A stretch of DNA of 64,000 bases from JBPOFM01 sp041391925 (GCA_041391925.1 JAWKNA010000005.1:248001-312000), one strand, 5' to 3'; numbered from the stretch's first letter, positions 52,819 to 61,754 are shown. Numbers and translations: made by a program. The notes: generated by a model not told the origin, from the letters alone.

Positions 52819-54153
52819 ATGTTCGATAGAAAAAAAGTTGCTTTTTATACTTTAGGCTGTAAACTGAATTTTTCAGAAACGTCAACCATTGCTAGAAACT
52901 TCATTGACGAAGGTTTTGATAGGGTTGAATTTGAAGAGAAGGCTGATATCTATGTCATCAATACATGTTCGGTAACTGAAAATGCTGACAAACGTTTTAA
53001 AAGTATTGTAAAGCAAGCCCAAAAAGTGAATCCTGAAGCTTTTGTGGCGGCTGTAGGTTGCTATGCACAACTAAAACCACAGGAATTGGCAGATGTGGAG
53101 GGCGTGGATTTGGTTCTTGGAGCTACAGAGAAATTCAAAATCACAGATTATCTAAACGATTTATCAAAAAACGATTTCGGAGAAGTACATTCTTGTGAAA
53201 TTGAAGAGGCAGATTTTTATGTTGGCAGTTATTCTATTGGAGATAGGACTCGTGCATTTTTAAAAGTGCAGGATGGTTGCGATTATAAATGCACGTATTG
53301 TACCATTCCTTTGGCTCGAGGGATTTCTCGAAGTGATACCATGGAGAACGTGTTGAAGAATGCAAAGGAGATTTCAGAACAAAATATTAAGGAAATTGTT
53401 TTGACTGGTGTCAATATAGGTGATTATGGAAAAGGTGAATTTGGAAATAAGCGCCATGAACACACATTTTTGGATTTGGTTACAGAACTGGATAAAGTGG
53501 AAGGTATCGAAAGGATTCGGATTTCCTCCATTGAGCCTAATTTATTAAAAAATGAAACCATCGATTTGGTATCAAAATCCCGAACGTTTGTGCCTCATTT
53601 TCATATTCCGCTGCAAAGTGGCAGCAATGAGATTTTGAAAAAAATGAAGCGTCGTTACATGCGCGAGCTGTACGTGGATAGAGTTGCCAAAATTAGAAAA
53701 GTGATGCCACATGCTTGCATTGGCGTGGATGTTATTGTTGGCTTTCCTGGTGAAACTGATGAGCATTTTCTGGAAACCTACAACTTTCTAAATGAATTGA
53801 ATATTTCATATCTGCATGTATTTACATATTCAGAGAGAGATAACACAGAAGCTGCAACTATGGAATCTGTGGTGCCAAAAAATATTAGGGCAAAGCGAAG
53901 TAAAATGCTTCGTGGACTTTCAGCCAAAAAGCGCCGCGCATTTTATGAAAGTCAAATAGGCTTAACTAGAACGGTTTTATTTGAAGGTGAAAATAAGGAG
54001 GGCTATATTCACGGATTTACAGAAAATTATATTAAGGTAAAAACACCTTGGAATCCGGAATTGGTAAACACTCTTCACGAAATCGAATTGACGCGAATTG
54101 ATACTGATGGCCTGGTTAGGTTTGATTTTGTCGAAAGCCACGTTTTTCTATAA
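52819..54153 (+). CDS. mtaB: tRNA t6A37 methylthiotransferase MtaB
   Basis: 444 aa from the ATG at 52819, chosen from the -7 box position and the 'AGGA' Shine-Dalgarno-like bases before it; an ATG at 52798 is in frame but lies at the predicted transcription start. N-terminal UPF0004 domain with three cluster cysteines in 'YTLGCKLNFSE', 'NTCSVTENAD' and 'AVGCYAQLKP'. Radical SAM domain with 'DGCDYKCTYCTIPLARG' (CxxxCxxC), then a C-terminal TRAM-like region from about residue 375. It inserts a methylthio group on t6A at position 37 of tRNA. Single gene. Confidence 0.95.
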   Translation: MFDRKKVAFYTLGCKLNFSETSTIARNFIDEGFDRVEFEEKADIYVINTCSVTENADKRFKSIVKQAQKVNPEAFVAAVGCYAQLKPQELADVEGVDLVLGATEKFKITDYLNDLSKNDFGEVHSCEIEEADFYVGSYSIGDRTRAFLKVQDGCDYKCTYCTIPLARGISRSDTMENVLKNAKEISEQNIKEIVLTGVNIGDYGKGEFGNKRHEHTFLDLVTELDKVEGIERIRISSIEPNLLKNETIDLVSKSRTFVPHFHIPLQSGSNEILKKMKRRYMRELYVDRVAKIRKVMPHACIGVDVIVGFPGETDEHFLETYNFLNELNISYLHVFTYSERDNTEAATMESVVPKNIRAKRSKMLRGLSAKKRRAFYESQIGLTRTVLFEGENKEGYIHGFTENYIKVKTPWNPELVNTLHEIELTRIDTDGLVRFDFVESHVFL

Positions 54154-54270
54154 TATTTTATTTCACAATTTCTTTCAACCCTTCTTTTTGTTCAATCATC
54201 GGTTTTTTATAGAGAACCCAACTGTATATGATAGTTTTGGAATCAATCAATAAATTTGATTGTTCCAAAA

Positions 54271-54801
54271 ATGAAAAACCTATTCATTAAAATTATATTA
54301 GTTGTATTGGTCATTAATTTTTCATCGTGTTCCAAAGACGATGAAAATAGGATCACATCCATAATTGGTACTTGGGAATTAACGACATGGACTATTGGTA
54401 TACCTATGGATTTAAACGATGATGGTATATTCCATGATAATTTATTAGTTGAATCGAATTGTGCCAATAATGAGACGTTGTTTTTTGAATCTAACGGCAC
54501 ATTTTCTTCTAACTTGTCCTACAATCCAACTGTGTTGATTCATATGGAAAACAATGATAACGAAAATTACATTTTTGATGTTACATGTGACACAGAAGGA
54601 ACCATTGGCTTATCGGGTTCTTATGAGCAAAATGGAAATGAAGTGTTATTAATAGAAAAAATGGCCATTCTTTCAAATAATCAATTGACAGTAATCTATG
54701 AGAATGCCATCGACATTTATAATGAAGATGATGATGAAATTGTGGCATCAAGAGATTTGACCTTGATTTACACAAAAAAGCAAGCAAATTTATCTAAATA
54801 A
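54271..54801 (+). CDS. Lipocalin-like lipoprotein (first of two paralogues)
   Basis: 176 aa from the ATG at 54271, which starts a clean signal 'MKNLFIKIILVVLVINFSSC' with lipobox Cys20; an earlier in-frame start at 54256 would add five residues. The mature part begins 'SIIGTWELTTWTIGIPMDLNDDG' and includes 'LLVESNCANNETLFFESNGTFS', features of a lipocalin-like domain used by many Bacteroidota lipoproteins. It is similar to the next gene, e.g. 'GTWELT' against 'GTWKLT'. It probably binds a hydrophobic ligand or is structural. Confidence 0.8.
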   Translation: MKNLFIKIILVVLVINFSSCSKDDENRITSIIGTWELTTWTIGIPMDLNDDGIFHDNLLVESNCANNETLFFESNGTFSSNLSYNPTVLIHMENNDNENYIFDVTCDTEGTIGLSGSYEQNGNEVLLIEKMAILSNNQLTVIYENAIDIYNEDDDEIVASRDLTLIYTKKQANLSK

Positions 54802-54830
54802 AACAAAGTTTTCTAATCCGATTTTTTTAT

Positions 54831-54860
54831 TTGGACAGCAAAATTCTTCTTATATCTTTG
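54831..54860 (+). promoter_or_regulatory. Promoter of the second lipocalin-like gene
   Basis: TTG, 19 bases, TATCTTTG: exact match to the Bacteroidota consensus, 30 bases before the start codon at 54891. Confidence 0.88.
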
Positions 54861-54890
54861 CGGCTTAACATTTAACAAAAAACATACAAA

Positions 54891-55415
54891 ATGAAAAAAA
54901 TGATTTTAGGCCTAATGGCTGTTGGTGCGTTAGCATTTACTTCTTGTTCAAGTGATGATGATAACAATTCTTCCGTGTCATTAGTGGGCACTTGGAAATT
55001 AACAGCTTGGAATTCCACTACAGGTTATGATATTAATAATGATGGAACGGCAAATACAAATTTACTTGAAGAATTCAATTGTTATAATAATGAAACTGTA
55101 GTTTTTAGTTCTAACAATACAGCGGTTGCTAACAGTACATCTTATGCTGATATCACTGCTGAAATAACAGCAGGAACTACTGATGAGTTCACATACACCG
55201 TTGATTGTATAGATGAAATTGACTCAGTCCCACTAACCTGGTCACTAGCTGGTAATACTATTACATTTGATGAAGGTTCGTCCGACGAAATAGTAGGTAC
55301 ATTAAATGGTAACACGTTTTCAATTGTTGTTCCAGAAGGCTTGGTAGTTTATAATGATGATTTTTCTGAGATAGTAGTGAATCAAGATTTGACATTTGTT
55401 TATACGAAGCAGTAA
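54891..55415 (+). CDS. Lipocalin-like lipoprotein (second paralogue)
   Basis: 174 aa. Signal 'MKKMILGLMAVGALAFTSCSS' with Cys19 and an acidic linker after it. Lipocalin-like start 'VSLVGTWKLTAWNSTTGYDINNDGTANTNLLEEFNCYNNETVVFSSN', similar along its length to the preceding protein, and 'SEIVVNQDLTFVYTK' at the end. The two genes are separated by a strong promoter, so they are paralogues with separate control. High expression is suggested by the perfect consensus promoter. Function unknown. Confidence 0.82.
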   Translation: MKKMILGLMAVGALAFTSCSSDDDNNSSVSLVGTWKLTAWNSTTGYDINNDGTANTNLLEEFNCYNNETVVFSSNNTAVANSTSYADITAEITAGTTDEFTYTVDCIDEIDSVPLTWSLAGNTITFDEGSSDEIVGTLNGNTFSIVVPEGLVVYNDDFSEIVVNQDLTFVYTKQ

Positions 55416-55432
55416 TTTGACACTATCAAAAT

Positions 55433-55466
55433 AAAAAATCCGAAGCTTAACACTTCGGATTTTTTA
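55433..55466. terminator. Bidirectional terminator
   Basis: Stem ATCCGAAG/CTTCGGAT with a seven-base loop (55446-55452), flanked by A6 and T6. It serves the lipocalin-like gene (plus) and the GNAT-like gene (minus). Confidence 0.9.
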
Positions 55467-55484
55467 TTGTTTCTCGATTGTATA

Positions 55485-55781
55485 CTAAATGCGAATTCCC
55501 ACAGGAAGCATCTTTTTATACTTTCTGTTTTTTCTTATAAATTTCGCAATATCAGGGCTTGTAGGTACCACGCTGATATTCCGTTCGGAAATGTTTTCAA
55601 ATACCAAGGTCAAAAAATCACTTTCAAAATCTTCTGAATTGATACTTTCAGGAATGATCATTTTAGTTAAAAAAATTTTTCGCTCCTGTAAAGAATATTC
55701 AATTTTGGCGAGTTCATCATCTACTTTTAGCTCAAATTGGCGCAAAAAGTCATTATCAGTTAATTCAGCAGCATCAATCAT
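55485..55781 (-). CDS. Degenerate GNAT-fold protein (YidJ/NATD1-like), probably inactive
   Basis: 98 aa. Layout is like small GNAT proteins of the YidJ/NATD1 group: 'RQFELKVDDELAKIEYSLQERKIFLTKMIIPES' matches strands 1-4 and 'RNISVVPTSPDIAKFIRKNRKYKKML' matches the last strand and helix. The acetyl-CoA loop between them, normally RGxGIG-like, is replaced by 'INSEDFESDFLTL' with no glycine. It therefore should not bind acetyl-CoA in the usual way. It could be a remnant kept as a binding protein. Family call is from memory of patterns. Single gene. Confidence 0.55.
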   Translation of the reverse strand: MIDAAELTDNDFLRQFELKVDDELAKIEYSLQERKIFLTKMIIPESINSEDFESDFLTLVFENISERNISVVPTSPDIAKFIRKNRKYKKMLPVGIRI

Positions 55782-55960
55782 GATATTTTTGTTTTAATTC
55801 AATGGTTGGAAAGGTAGAAACTACATTTTTATATAGCTTTGTACTACAAATTTATAAAAAATATCACAAATATTAAAACCTGTACCAAGTTAAATACTTA
55901 TAAAATAAAGAATTACAACGTTTTTTATTTAATAAAACTGTGTTTTGACAAAATCCTGTA

Positions 55961-56626
55961 ATGGACAAAGAGATCATCCATATATATATGATGCCAGGAA
56001 TGGCTGCGGAACCTACGATTTTCAGTCGCATTCGGCTGCCCGAAGATCAATTTAAAATCCATTGGCTCGAGTGGATGATTCCTAATAGTGAAGAGGAAAG
56101 CTTAGAGTCTTATGCTAAACGGATGATTGCGAAAATTGAGCATGAAAATATAGTGTTACTGGGAGTGTCTTTTGGAGGTGTTTTGGTTCAGGAGATGAGC
56201 AAGTATATGAAGTTGAAAAAGCTCGTTGTTGTATCAAGTGTTAAAAGCAAACATGAGCTTCCCAAACGTATGAAAATCGCAAAATTTATCAAAGCTTATA
56301 AATTTGCACCTACTCAACTGTTGTCCAATTTGGACATTCTCAAAAAATATGCTTTTCATGATACGATTGCAAAACGTATAGATCTTTATAAAACTTACCT
56401 TGCGGTAAATGACAAACGTTATTTAGACTGGGCACTAAAGCAAATGATCTGCTGGAATCAGGAGGAACCAATTCCGGGCGCCATTTATATTCATGGGGAT
56501 AAGGATGCGGTCTTTACAAATTCTTGCGGTGGCAATACCATCATTATTAAAGGAGGAACTCACATCATGATTATTTTTAAAAGCCAATGGTTTAACGAAA
56601 ATTTGCCAAAACTTATATTGGATTAA
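55961..56626 (+). CDS. Alpha/beta hydrolase
   Basis: 221 aa. The nucleophile elbow is 'LLGVSFGGVLVQEM' (Ser in GxSxGG). The acid is probably Asp in 'IYIHGDKDAVF', and the histidine is in 'IKGGTHIMII'. The N-terminus, 'IIHIYMMPGMAAEPTIF', provides the oxyanion strand. No signal peptide. The substrate is unknown. It stands 48 bases before the lytic transglycosylase gene and may share its transcript. Confidence 0.87.
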   Translation: MDKEIIHIYMMPGMAAEPTIFSRIRLPEDQFKIHWLEWMIPNSEEESLESYAKRMIAKIEHENIVLLGVSFGGVLVQEMSKYMKLKKLVVVSSVKSKHELPKRMKIAKFIKAYKFAPTQLLSNLDILKKYAFHDTIAKRIDLYKTYLAVNDKRYLDWALKQMICWNQEEPIPGAIYIHGDKDAVFTNSCGGNTIIIKGGTHIMIIFKSQWFNENLPKLILD

Positions 56627-56674
56627 TATAAAAAGCGATACATTAATTTTTTACTTTTATAAAAAAATAAGATT

Positions 56675-57607
56675 ATGAATTTTATCAAAAATAGTTTAGC
56701 GATTATCGGGTTGATAAGTTTGTCAGGGCTTTTCATTTTTGCGGTACAAAAGGCGCCTTCTGATGAAACTGTAGCTTCTGAAGAGAAATTAGTGAATGAT
56801 TACAATGTATATGCCATCCAAATGCCAGAAAAATTGGATTTTGCTGGCGAAGAAGTACCATTGACGGATCCTGATGTTTATGAACGAATGGATCGCGAAT
56901 TGCTGGTTAATACATATTGGCAATCCAATGGATTACTAATGTTTAAACGTGCAAAGAAATATTTCCCCATCATTGAACCGATTTTAAAAAAGAATGGTAT
57001 TCCTGATGATTTTAAATATTTGGCAGTAATTGAAAGTGGCTTGTCCAATGTGGTTTCGCCAGCGGGAGCCAGAGGCGTTTGGCAAATTATGCCTTCAACT
57101 GCCAAAGAAAATGGTCTCGAAGTCAACGACAATGTTGATGAACGTTACCATTTGGCAAAATCTACTGAGATTGCCTGCAAATATTTGTTGAAATCCAAAC
57201 AAACTTTGGGTTCTTGGACTTTGGCTGCAGCTGCGTATAATGCTGGCAATGCCGGTATTGGCAATCGATTGAAAGAGCAAGATGTTAAAAATTATTATGA
57301 TTTGCTTTTGGGAGAAGAAACTGGAAGATATATTTTTAGGATTATTGCTTTAAAGGAAATTTTAAACCATCCAAAAACCTATGGATTCAATTTCAACCAA
57401 TCCGATTTGTATTCCAATATTCCTACTTACGAAGTTAAAGTCGATACGGAAGTTACAGATTTTACAGCCTTTGCAAAACAATATGGCATAAATTACAAGA
57501 TTTTGAAAATTCATAATCCATGGTTGCGTGAAGATCATTTAAACAATAAAATCAAAAAACAATACATCATCGATATTCCTGAAAAAGGCTATTACTCCAA
57601 ACCTTGA
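56675..57607 (+). CDS. Lytic transglycosylase (SLT domain), membrane or periplasmic
   Basis: 310 aa. N-terminal signal/anchor 'FIKNSLAIIGLISLSGLFIFAVQ'. SLT core with catalytic Glu in 'YLAVIESGLSNVVSPAGARGVWQIMPSTAKENGL', then 'AAAAYNAGNAGIGN'. The final 50 residues ('FTAFAKQYGINYKILKIHNPWLREDHLN') look like a divergent LysM peptidoglycan-binding domain. It cuts the glycan strand of peptidoglycan to give anhydro-muramyl ends. The stop overlaps the start of the cardiolipin synthase gene (TGATG). Confidence 0.93.
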   Translation: MNFIKNSLAIIGLISLSGLFIFAVQKAPSDETVASEEKLVNDYNVYAIQMPEKLDFAGEEVPLTDPDVYERMDRELLVNTYWQSNGLLMFKRAKKYFPIIEPILKKNGIPDDFKYLAVIESGLSNVVSPAGARGVWQIMPSTAKENGLEVNDNVDERYHLAKSTEIACKYLLKSKQTLGSWTLAAAAYNAGNAGIGNRLKEQDVKNYYDLLLGEETGRYIFRIIALKEILNHPKTYGFNFNQSDLYSNIPTYEVKVDTEVTDFTAFAKQYGINYKILKIHNPWLREDHLNNKIKKQYIIDIPEKGYYSKP

Positions 57608-59064
57608 TGTTCAAATTCCTAACCAACAACTTCTGGATTTTATTATTGGTTATCAATTACATATTGGTAATTGTTGTGGCCTTTGCCATTTTGCTTAAAA
57701 ACATCAACCCTACCAAGACGGTTTCATATATCATTGTTTTAGTTTTTTTTCCTTTCTTCGGTCTAATAGTATATTATCTATTCGGTCAAGAATATCGAAA
57801 GGATAAAATCTTCAACAGAAAACATATCCTCAATCAAAAAATCATCGAAGAGGTCAATCAGCAGTTGGAACCAGAAAAAAAAGAAATTAAAGCTTTACAG
57901 AACGATTTGTTGGATGAACGCATCAAACTTGTCAAATTATTGCATAGTGATGAAAATTCGCCATTGACAACACATAATGATTTGCAGATCATTAAAAATG
58001 GTGAAAACAAATTCAAGCTTCTTATAGAAGATTTGAAAAATGCCAAAGACCACATACACATGGAATATTACATCTTACGCGATGATAAGATTGGGATGCA
58101 AATTCTTGATATTCTCTGTGACAAAGCTTCGGATGGTGTTTCCGTAAAATTGAGCATAGATGACGTAGGAAGCAGTGTCACCAGAAAATCAAAAAACCGC
58201 TTAAAAAAATGTGGTGTAGAATGGCATTCATTTATGCCTGTTCTATTTCCAGGATTTACAGGAAAAATGAACTATCGCGACCATAGAAAAATTGTCATTA
58301 TCGATGGTAAAATTGGTTATGTTGGTGGCATCAATATTTCGGACACTTATGTTAATTATGAAGACTCTAAATTTTATTGGAGAGATACCCATTTACGTAT
58401 AGTAGGAGAAGTTGTAAAATCATTGCAAATTCATTTTTTAATGAATTGGGAATTCGTATCCGGCAACAAAGTGAAAATTTTGAAGAATTATTTCCCTACA
58501 GAACAGTGCGAAAATAAGCTGGCTATGCAAATCGCTGCAAGTGGCCCTGATACGGATTGGGCAAATATCATGGAAGTTATTTTTACAGCTATTGTGACTG
58601 CAGAAAAATATGTTTACATCACTACTCCATATTTTATTCCCAACGATCAGATGATCACGGCTCTACAGGTGGCTTCGAAATGCGGTATAGATGTAAGGCT
58701 GTTGATTCCCAAAGACTCCGACTCCTGGACTGCAAAACACGCAACAAATTCATACCTGGAATGCCTAATGGAAGCAAACGTTAGGATTTATAGATATTGT
58801 AAAGGCTTTATCCATGCCAAAACCATTGTGGTGGATGATATGTTTGCAAGTGTTGGCACAAGCAATATGGACAACAGGAGCTTTAATATCAATTTTGAAA
58901 TCAATGCAGTCATCTATAATGAGGAAAAAAGTTTGGAGTTAAAATCCTATTTTCTTGATGACTTGAAAGATAGTGAGGAAATGGATCATGAGCGATGGAT
59001 CAATAGGTCTAAAGGTCAAAAGCTACAAGAATCCTATTGCAGGCTTTGGGCTCCGTTACTTTAA
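57607..59064 (+). CDS. cls: Cardiolipin synthase
   Basis: 485 aa from the ATG at 57607, which overlaps the preceding stop; a TTG one codon earlier is also open. Two transmembrane helices at the N-terminus. Two phospholipase D motifs: 'YRDHRKIVIIDGKIGYVGG' (HxKxxxxD) and 'FIHAKTIVVDDMFASVGTSNMDNRS'. It joins two phosphatidylglycerols, or PG with PE, to cardiolipin. Translationally coupled with the lytic transglycosylase gene, an envelope maintenance pairing. Confidence 0.95.
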   Translation: MFKFLTNNFWILLLVINYILVIVVAFAILLKNINPTKTVSYIIVLVFFPFFGLIVYYLFGQEYRKDKIFNRKHILNQKIIEEVNQQLEPEKKEIKALQNDLLDERIKLVKLLHSDENSPLTTHNDLQIIKNGENKFKLLIEDLKNAKDHIHMEYYILRDDKIGMQILDILCDKASDGVSVKLSIDDVGSSVTRKSKNRLKKCGVEWHSFMPVLFPGFTGKMNYRDHRKIVIIDGKIGYVGGINISDTYVNYEDSKFYWRDTHLRIVGEVVKSLQIHFLMNWEFVSGNKVKILKNYFPTEQCENKLAMQIAASGPDTDWANIMEVIFTAIVTAEKYVYITTPYFIPNDQMITALQVASKCGIDVRLLIPKDSDSWTAKHATNSYLECLMEANVRIYRYCKGFIHAKTIVVDDMFASVGTSNMDNRSFNINFEINAVIYNEEKSLELKSYFLDDLKDSEEMDHERWINRSKGQKLQESYCRLWAPLL

Positions 59065-59076
59065 TAAAGAATGCTT

Positions 59077-59775
59077 TTACTTGTTTTCACTTGTAGAAAT
59101 GCTGGTTTCTTTTTTGTTGGTTTCATTCTCCAGCAATAATTGTGTGATGTCGTCATATGTGTTTTCAAAAAATTCTTTTTTCGTGCTCTTCTTGAGGTTT
59201 TTCAGATAAAATTTTCTGTCGATGGTGGAAAGCTCTTTGTTTTTTGTGATATAGAAACTTGCAGGTGCACCAAAAGAATTTTTTATGGTGCTCAAAGATA
59301 GGTTAAGTTTATTTTCCCTTTCGTTGACGTACACAATCGTTACATTTTTGTTGAAGCCCTTGGTAGCTTTTTTGACCAAGCTTTTTCTGTCCCAATACAG
59401 AACGATAAATTCCAATTTTCCTTTGTATTGATTTGCCATTTCATTGATGGCTTTAATTTCTTCCCTATGCGTTACAACACAAGATTTCTTTGTAATTAAT
59501 AATATGGGTGTGTCTATATCTTCAGTCTCCAAATAGCCTCCCTTTAATTTTTTCAATCTTAGTTTGGAAATTACGGTTCCTTTGAGATAGGTTTTGTTGA
59601 GGGAATCAAACAAAATGTCAACATATTCTGCGTTGTCATTTTGCAAAGCGATATCACAGAGTTTATTGTAGTTTTTAAGATGTTCAGAAATAGCGTCGTC
59701 AAAAAAGACTTTTTGCTCTTGTGAGAAGACCAAGAGTGAACAACCTAGAAAAAGTAGTGTAAACATTTGTTTCAT
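59077..59775 (-). CDS. Exported thioredoxin-like fold protein without CxxC
   Basis: 232 aa. Signal peptide 'MKQMFTLLFLGCSLLVFSQ'. The middle region 'PILLITKKSCVVTHREEIKAINEMANQYKGKLEFIVLYWD' and the later 'SFGAPASFYITKNKEL', with its probable cis-proline, follow the thioredoxin/TlpA layout. The active site is 'KSCVVT' with a single Cys, so disulfide exchange by CxxC is not possible. The first 90 residues and the Lys/Glu-rich C-terminus have no known domain. Single gene, 12 bases from the convergent cls stop. Confidence 0.65.
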   Translation of the reverse strand: MKQMFTLLFLGCSLLVFSQEQKVFFDDAISEHLKNYNKLCDIALQNDNAEYVDILFDSLNKTYLKGTVISKLRLKKLKGGYLETEDIDTPILLITKKSCVVTHREEIKAINEMANQYKGKLEFIVLYWDRKSLVKKATKGFNKNVTIVYVNERENKLNLSLSTIKNSFGAPASFYITKNKELSTIDRKFYLKNLKKSTKKEFFENTYDDITQLLLENETNKKETSISTSENK

Positions 59776-59897
59776 GTTTACTGTTTTAGTTTGATTATAA
59801 GGCAGTTGAAAGCTACAAAAGATTACTTAGGCCGCCAAAACTTTTCGTTAATCAGATTGCATTTGTAAGAAAAAACATTCAAAAGTGTATCTTGTCG

Positions 59898-59924
59898 AAA
59901 AAAAAGCACCATATATTGGTGCTT
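59898..59924 (-). terminator. Terminator of the TPR/DUF6263 operon
   Basis: Perfect stem AAGCACCA/TGGTGCTT (59904-59911, 59917-59924) followed on the minus strand by a T run. Confidence 0.85.
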
Positions 59925-59948
59925 AAGTTAGATATTTGAGGCTAACTG

Positions 59949-60512
59949 TTATCGTCTTCTACCTTGGCGATGGCCTCCATAATGTTGATTCGGCATTTGT
60001 GCTTTTTTCATGCTGTCCTTCATCATCTTTATTTGATCTGTTAGCATGTTGCGTTTATCCAGTTTTTCAGCTTCTTTCATTAATATTTTTGCTTCTTGTG
60101 GACGTCTTTTACTAAATGCTATTCCGGCAAGGTTCAATTTTGCCATAGCCATATCATGATCCATTGATAACCCCAAGTTTATGGCATTTTTAAAATATTT
60201 CTCAGCTTCGTTCATATTGGTTTGTGATACCATGATACCGTGAAGATAATTGTAGTAACCTTCTTGTTTTTTAACCAAAGCACTTGATGGGTTTTTAATC
60301 ATGTTAAGCCATTTTTTAGCACCTTCAAAATCTTGTTTGCGAAGTTTTAAAAAGGCTAACAGTATAAACTCGTTCTTGAAATACAAAAAGACAAAAATCA
60401 AAGAAAACAAAATCCACATAATACCAGCCCCAATATAGCCTTCCGTAAATTGATAGATGGCATAAGCAATGATCAGTAAGGCAATGACTAATTTGATGTT
60501 TTTATTGTACAT
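59949..60512 (-). CDS. Membrane protein with tetratricopeptide-like repeats
   Basis: 187 aa. Two transmembrane helices at the N-terminus ('LVIALLIIAYAIYQFTEGYI' and 'GIMWILFSLIFVFLYF'). Then about 110 residues of TPR-like helices ('EGYYNYLHGIMVSQTNMNEAEKYFKNAINLGLSMDHDMAMAKLNLAGIAFSKRRPQEAKILM'). The C-terminal tail is basic and His/Gly/Arg-rich. No enzyme motif. It starts 3 bases after the DUF6263-like gene ends, so the two are one transcript and may form a membrane complex. Confidence 0.85.
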   Translation of the reverse strand: MYNKNIKLVIALLIIAYAIYQFTEGYIGAGIMWILFSLIFVFLYFKNEFILLAFLKLRKQDFEGAKKWLNMIKNPSSALVKKQEGYYNYLHGIMVSQTNMNEAEKYFKNAINLGLSMDHDMAMAKLNLAGIAFSKRRPQEAKILMKEAEKLDKRNMLTDQIKMMKDSMKKAQMPNQHYGGHRQGRRR

Positions 60513-60515
60513 GGT

Positions 60516-61391
60516 TTATTGGGAAATTTTATAGGTAATTGTTGAGGTAATAGTTGTTGGAATGGTCATGTTCTGGGCTTGGAACAACGTGTCTCCAGAA
60601 TTTTCACCCGTGACGATTACCTTTGAGAACAATCCATTTTTTTGATTGGCCACGACAGTGGTAGTTTGTGTTCCTGTTAAGGTCATCATGATATTTTCAT
60701 CTATGGTTGACATTGTTGTAGTGGCTGTTCCTGAAATATTGATGGTGTCATCAGATACACTTTCCAACTTCCACTTATTTTTTGCACTCATATTGCCACT
60801 GTAGCTATTGGTCCATTCATCTCCAACAGTAACTGTAGCCGTAGGGTAAAAGTGCGTCATCTGCTCAAAGCTGTTGGATAAGGCATCACTTCCAAACTGC
60901 TTTTCCATTTGACCTTTAGAAGCAGCAATTACCTCTGGTTGGTCCATGCCAGCCGATTCAAACATAGCGTTGATCAACTTATCTCCACCAGATACTGATT
61001 TAATTTTACCGTTTTTTTCCATTACAATTGTTACTGGTACATTGAGAAGTCCTTTAAAGAGCATGTTAGTAACATCACTAGAGTCTGCAGATTCGGTATC
61101 AGAATTGGATAATTCACCCAAAGTTGGTGAACTCATCAACATTTTCAAGCGTTTAAAAGACATGGATAAGGTGTAATTATCTTTTGTAGCTTCAACAATT
61201 TCAAAGTGCATTACACTTATAAGATGGTTTTCAATGATTTGCTCAACACCATTCAGGTCTTGAGTAATATGTTGTTTTGCTTCCTGCTCAACAGTAAATT
61301 TATCGCCGACATTTAAGTTGTATTGCAGTTTTTTTTGCGCAACAACTGAGGTGGAAACTGCTAAAACGATAAATAAAAATAGGTGCTTCAT
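60516..61391 (-). CDS. DUF6263-like exported protein
   Basis: 291 aa with a signal peptide 'MKHLFLFIVLAVSTSVVAQ'. 'LQYNLNVGDKFTVEQEAKQHITQDLNG' at the N-terminus and 'PTATVTVGDEWTNSYSGNMSAKNKWKLESV' later are typical of DUF6263, a Bacteroidota family of beta-rich exported proteins of unknown function. The chain has no catalytic motif. It precedes the TPR gene in one operon. A lipid- or ligand-binding role is only a guess. Confidence 0.8.
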   Translation of the reverse strand: MKHLFLFIVLAVSTSVVAQKKLQYNLNVGDKFTVEQEAKQHITQDLNGVEQIIENHLISVMHFEIVEATKDNYTLSMSFKRLKMLMSSPTLGELSNSDTESADSSDVTNMLFKGLLNVPVTIVMEKNGKIKSVSGGDKLINAMFESAGMDQPEVIAASKGQMEKQFGSDALSNSFEQMTHFYPTATVTVGDEWTNSYSGNMSAKNKWKLESVSDDTINISGTATTTMSTIDENIMMTLTGTQTTTVVANQKNGLFSKVIVTGENSGDTLFQAQNMTIPTTITSTITYKISQ

Positions 61392-61469
61392 TTATAGAGT
61401 GAATTAGTCGTTTTTTTGACACTGCAAAGAAACTAATTTTTTTCCAAATAAATATTTTTAAAATTAGGT

Positions 61470-61499
61470 TTGCCAAAGTAAAAAGTCTTTGTATATTTG
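61470..61499 (+). promoter_or_regulatory. Promoter of rpmH
   Basis: TTG, 19 bases, TATATTTG: exact consensus, giving a leader of about 65 bases before the ATG at 61571. Confidence 0.88.
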
Positions 61500-61570
61500 C
61501 CCGCAGTTTTGGAGAAAGTGACAAAACGCTATTTTAGAGATATACAGTTCGATTTTAAAGATACAATACA

Positions 61571-61732
61571 ATGAGCAAAAGAACGTTTCAACCATCAAAA
61601 AGAAAGAGAAGAAACAAACACGGTTTTAGAGAAAGAATGGCATCTGCCAATGGTAGAAAAGTCCTTGCACGTAGAAGAGCAAAAGGAAGAAAAAAACTCT
61701 CTGTATCTTCAGAATCAAGACATAAAAAATAA
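61571..61732 (+). CDS. rpmH: 50S ribosomal protein L34
   Basis: 53 aa, read by hand. 'MSKRTFQPSKRKRRNKHGFR' followed by 'ERMASANGRKVLARRRAKGR' is the canonical L34. It is not near dnaA or rnpA, as it is in many Firmicutes and proteobacteria. It has a perfect promoter and its own terminator (61755-61787). The leader of about 65 bases shows no obvious structure. Confidence 0.98.
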   Translation: MSKRTFQPSKRKRRNKHGFRERMASANGRKVLARRRAKGRKKLSVSSESRHKK

Positions 61733-61754
61733 TGATTAACAATTGTTGATATTT

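Noticed and set aside
10542..61486. The 16-base string TGCCAAAGTAAAAAGT occurs near 10542 and near 61471
   Set aside because: One copy is inside the sodC-like signal peptide coding region and the other in the rpmH promoter spacer; contexts are unrelated and AT-rich chance identity is the simplest explanation.
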